64,000 bases of DNA from Haladaptatus sp. DYF46 (GTDB lineage: Archaea > Halobacteriota > Halobacteria > Halobacteriales > Haladaptataceae). The DNA lies in contig NZ_JAJFAY010000001.1 of the NCBI RefSeq assembly GCF_021083305.1, forward strand, positions 310,001-374,000. The letters run 5' to 3'. The position numbers and the translations under genes were made by a program. Below are positions 62,329 through 64,000 of the stretch, in pieces. Below the pieces are notes generated by a model. That model did no database searches. It saw only the letters and a list, made by a program, of their open reading frames with translations, and was not told where the DNA came from. Positions within the stretch are counted from its first letter, which is position 1. Every line of letters starts with the position of its first letter.

Positions 62329-62808
62329 TTATGACCCCGCCGCGAGATACGTCACCGCCAACTCGTGGAGCGCCGGGTTCGGGACGGCGTGCGGACGCGC
62401 CTCCTGCACGATGGCTAGCGCGTCGTGGAACGTCCTGTCCTCCTCGGCGGCGAGCGTGGCCGCGAGAACCGTGCTGCTCCGCGAAATCCCCGCCGTGCAG
62501 TGAACGAGGACCGAACCCTCCTCGTGGAACAACCGTCGCGCGGTGTCCACGGCGGTTTCGAACGCGCGCCACTCGTTCCCCGCGCCGTCGATGAGGGGAT
62601 GATGGTGGGTAGTGAGCGGGTGACTCTCGGTGGAAAGCGAGAGGACGTACTCGAACGCATGGTCGTGGCGGTCGCGGTGCGCCGCCGCCTCGTTTCCGAT
62701 GAACAGGTCCTGCGTTCCGAGACGCCGAATCACCGGTTCGTCGGCCACGTATCCCACGGGTCGGACGAAAACGCCCGGTTCGTCGCCCACATCGGGTTCG
62801 TCGGGCAT
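62329..62808 (-). CDS. Dual-specificity protein phosphatase
   Basis: A 159-residue cysteine phosphatase. VLVHCTAGISRSSTVLAATL carries the CX5R loop (HCTAGISR, about 101-108), and PLIDGAGNEWRAFETAVDTA provides the general-acid Asp region. This is the DSP fold, so it removes phosphate from Ser/Thr or Tyr. It is cytoplasmic. It is followed on the minus strand by the VapBC pair and is divergent from the CBS protein. The signal it reverses is unknown. Confidence 0.9.
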   Translation of the reverse strand: MPDEPDVGDEPGVFVRPVGYVADEPVIRRLGTQDLFIGNEAAAHRDRHDHAFEYVLSLSTESHPLTTHHHPLIDGAGNEWRAFETAVDTARRLFHEEGSVLVHCTAGISRSSTVLAATLAAEEDRTFHDALAIVQEARPHAVPNPALHELAVTYLAAGS

Positions 62809-62966
62809 CCTCTCGTGGTCGTCGGATGGGATGGTTCAACCTTTCGATTTTCCGGGCCAATAGGGTTGAAAAACGAAACGAGATGCGAGGAATTGTCACC
62901 GAATTCAGTTTTGAACCGACTCGGTACAGGAAAAGACCAATATCCCCCGGGACCGTTTACTGTGAT

Positions 62967-63341
62967 ATGAGTAACAACGACAGAACTCGTGTGAGGGACA
63001 TGATGTCCACGCCACTGAAGACGATTTCCGCGGACGCGACCATCACGGAGGCCGCAGAGGTAATGCGCGACGGCGACATCAGCGCCCTCGTCGTAACGAC
63101 GTCGCCGCGTGCGATAATCAGCAGTTCCGACGTCCTCGACGCCGCGGCCGACGGGTTGGACCCGACGGAAGTGACGGTCGCGGACGTGATGACCGAGGAC
63201 GTCGAGACCGTGACGCCGGACCTCTACATGGAGGAAGTCGCGGCGATGATGACCACTTACGGCATCAAACACCTCCCCGTCGTGGACGATGAGTACGTGG
63301 GGATGGTCTCCTCGACGGACGTCACCACCCTCCTCTCCTGA
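62967..63341 (+). CDS. CBS-domain protein
   Basis: A 124-residue protein made of two CBS repeats: VRDMMSTPLKTISADATITEAAEVM and VADVMTEDVETVTPDLYMEEVAAMM, each followed by SALVV or HLPVVDD plus GMVSSTDVTTLL. Such pairs form one Bateman module that senses adenosine nucleotides or similar ligands. There is no attached enzyme, so it would act by binding a partner. It starts after a CBS-typical AT-rich region (TGTGATATG). Confidence 0.92.
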   Translation: MSNNDRTRVRDMMSTPLKTISADATITEAAEVMRDGDISALVVTTSPRAIISSSDVLDAAADGLDPTEVTVADVMTEDVETVTPDLYMEEVAAMMTTYGIKHLPVVDDEYVGMVSSTDVTTLLS

Positions 63342-63441
63342 AGGGGGAGACGGCGGTCGAAGCGGGGGGGACGGCCCGGACGATGGCACGTTCACCGCGA
63401 CAAGACGAAATCGCTTTACTTCGGCGCTACCACCGGAAACT

Positions 63442-63906
63442 GTGACCCGCGTCCTGCTCGTCGGTTCGGATGGAGTCGAGTTGCGTGCCGAACTGTTCTC
63501 GCGCGAGACGGCACGCGACGCCCTCGCGACCTATCAGATCCGAGAACCGTACGGCAACTGCCTCGAACTGGAGACCATCAGCGTCGGCTCCGCGACCTCG
63601 CTGTTGAACGACCTGAACTGGTATCTGGTTCGCTTCGTGGACGAGGCGCTCGTCCTCGATCCGAGCGTGAGCGACGAGGAGTGGCTCTCGCGGAAACTGG
63701 CGGCGCGCGTGCGTGACCGCGAAGTGGAGGCCGCGGAGACGGACCCGCTGCTCAAAGTGTACGGCGTCGTGAACGGCGAGTTCGGCGCGGAACTCGTGGA
63801 ACCGATGTACGTCGCTCGGACGGTCGATGGGGTGCCGGAGTACGACCTGCGCGACGTGGACGACACGGTGGTCGTCCGCGTGACGGAAGACGAGTTCCGA
63901 TCGTAG
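63442..63906 (+). CDS. Conserved haloarchaeal protein (DUF5804-like)
   Basis: A 154-residue protein beginning (GTG) VTRVLLVGSDGVELRAELFS. The fold alternates alpha/beta, with ARDALATYQIREPYGNCLEL and SLLNDLNWYLVRFVDEALVL as conserved-looking blocks, and a C-terminal DLRDVDDTVVVRVTEDEF. I recall a haloarchaeal family of this size (DUF5804). The GTG was chosen because it begins the strand; upstream codons are low-complexity. No enzyme motif is seen. Confidence 0.72.
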   Translation: MTRVLLVGSDGVELRAELFSRETARDALATYQIREPYGNCLELETISVGSATSLLNDLNWYLVRFVDEALVLDPSVSDEEWLSRKLAARVRDREVEAAETDPLLKVYGVVNGEFGAELVEPMYVARTVDGVPEYDLRDVDDTVVVRVTEDEFRS

Positions 63907-63976
63907 AAGAACGACGGGAAATCGCCCCCGAGAGTTCCGGCACAACCCTTTTCCACGTACTCGGCGACGGGGGCGT

Positions 63977-64000
63977 ATGGTGGGGCCAATCAGCGAGGAA
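63977..64000 (+). CDS. Start of a gene truncated by the window edge
   Basis: An ATG at 63977 (MVGPISEE...) runs off the right edge. Only eight codons are visible, so it cannot be named. It is included because it is in the same direction as the preceding gene and the start looks natural (GGGGGCGT upstream). Confidence 0.35.

Overview
The window looks like chromosomal DNA of a halophilic archaeon (class Halobacteria). It is visibly GC-rich, its proteins are strongly acidic, many secreted proteins carry twin-arginine signals, and it holds archaeal-type genes: KEOPS Pcc1, ribosomal S3Ae, CofD, GHMP-type shikimate kinase, archaeal FAD synthase, CDC48 and Lhr. Several genes have a TATA box about 26-30 bases before the start codon, as expected for leaderless archaeal transcripts. 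A Haladaptatus-like genus is possible, but the sequence alone does not settle it.

Layout. 1-8.2 kb: a type IV pilus-like operon (secretion ATPase, platform membrane protein, five coupled pilin-like genes) meets a large pilin-like gene tail to tail. 8.3-16 kb: small conserved and secreted proteins, an EMC3/DUF106 membrane protein, an alcohol dehydrogenase divergent from an amidohydrolase plus a long DUF59 protein, a DNA alkyltransferase, an SMP-30-like protein and a GH16 glucanase. 16-18.1 kb: small genes, a PhiH1-like repressor with a palindrome over its promoter, tRNA-Ala(GGC) with duplicated copies of its 3' end, and a 669-base gene-free stretch. 18.1-20.6 kb: rpsO, RecJ-like, pcc1 and rps3ae in one coupled operon. 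20.6-37.4 kb: mostly core metabolism and housekeeping (halocyanin, FAD synthase, JAMM protease, DHH nuclease, phospholipase D-like protein, PssA, the DUF447/CitG/Dus-like/CofD operon, HD hydrolase, BirA, carbonic anhydrase).

37.4-44.2 kb is accessory. It holds a LysE gene with no usable start codon, several orphan membrane proteins, and the most striking structure in the window. The 3' tail of the chorismate mutase gene (44158-44194) recurs four more times in the same orientation, near 39641, 41112, 41866 and 42626. Between neighbouring copies lie compact modules: a NikR-nickel transporter pair, a MazEF-type pair, an AbrB-PIN pair, and an RHH-PIN pair with an unknown gene. This looks like a row of cassettes accumulated at the end of a protein-coding gene, with no recombinase in the window.

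44.2-64 kb is largely core: shikimate kinase/chorismate mutase, a CNNM-like protein, a CDF transporter, CDC48, an HTTM protein with a Tat-type neighbour, pyroglutamyl peptidase, Lhr helicase, quinone reductase, GDPD, succinyl-CoA synthetase, a VapBC pair, a dual-specificity phosphatase and CBS and DUF5804-like proteins. Four very small zinc-binding proteins are spread through the window.
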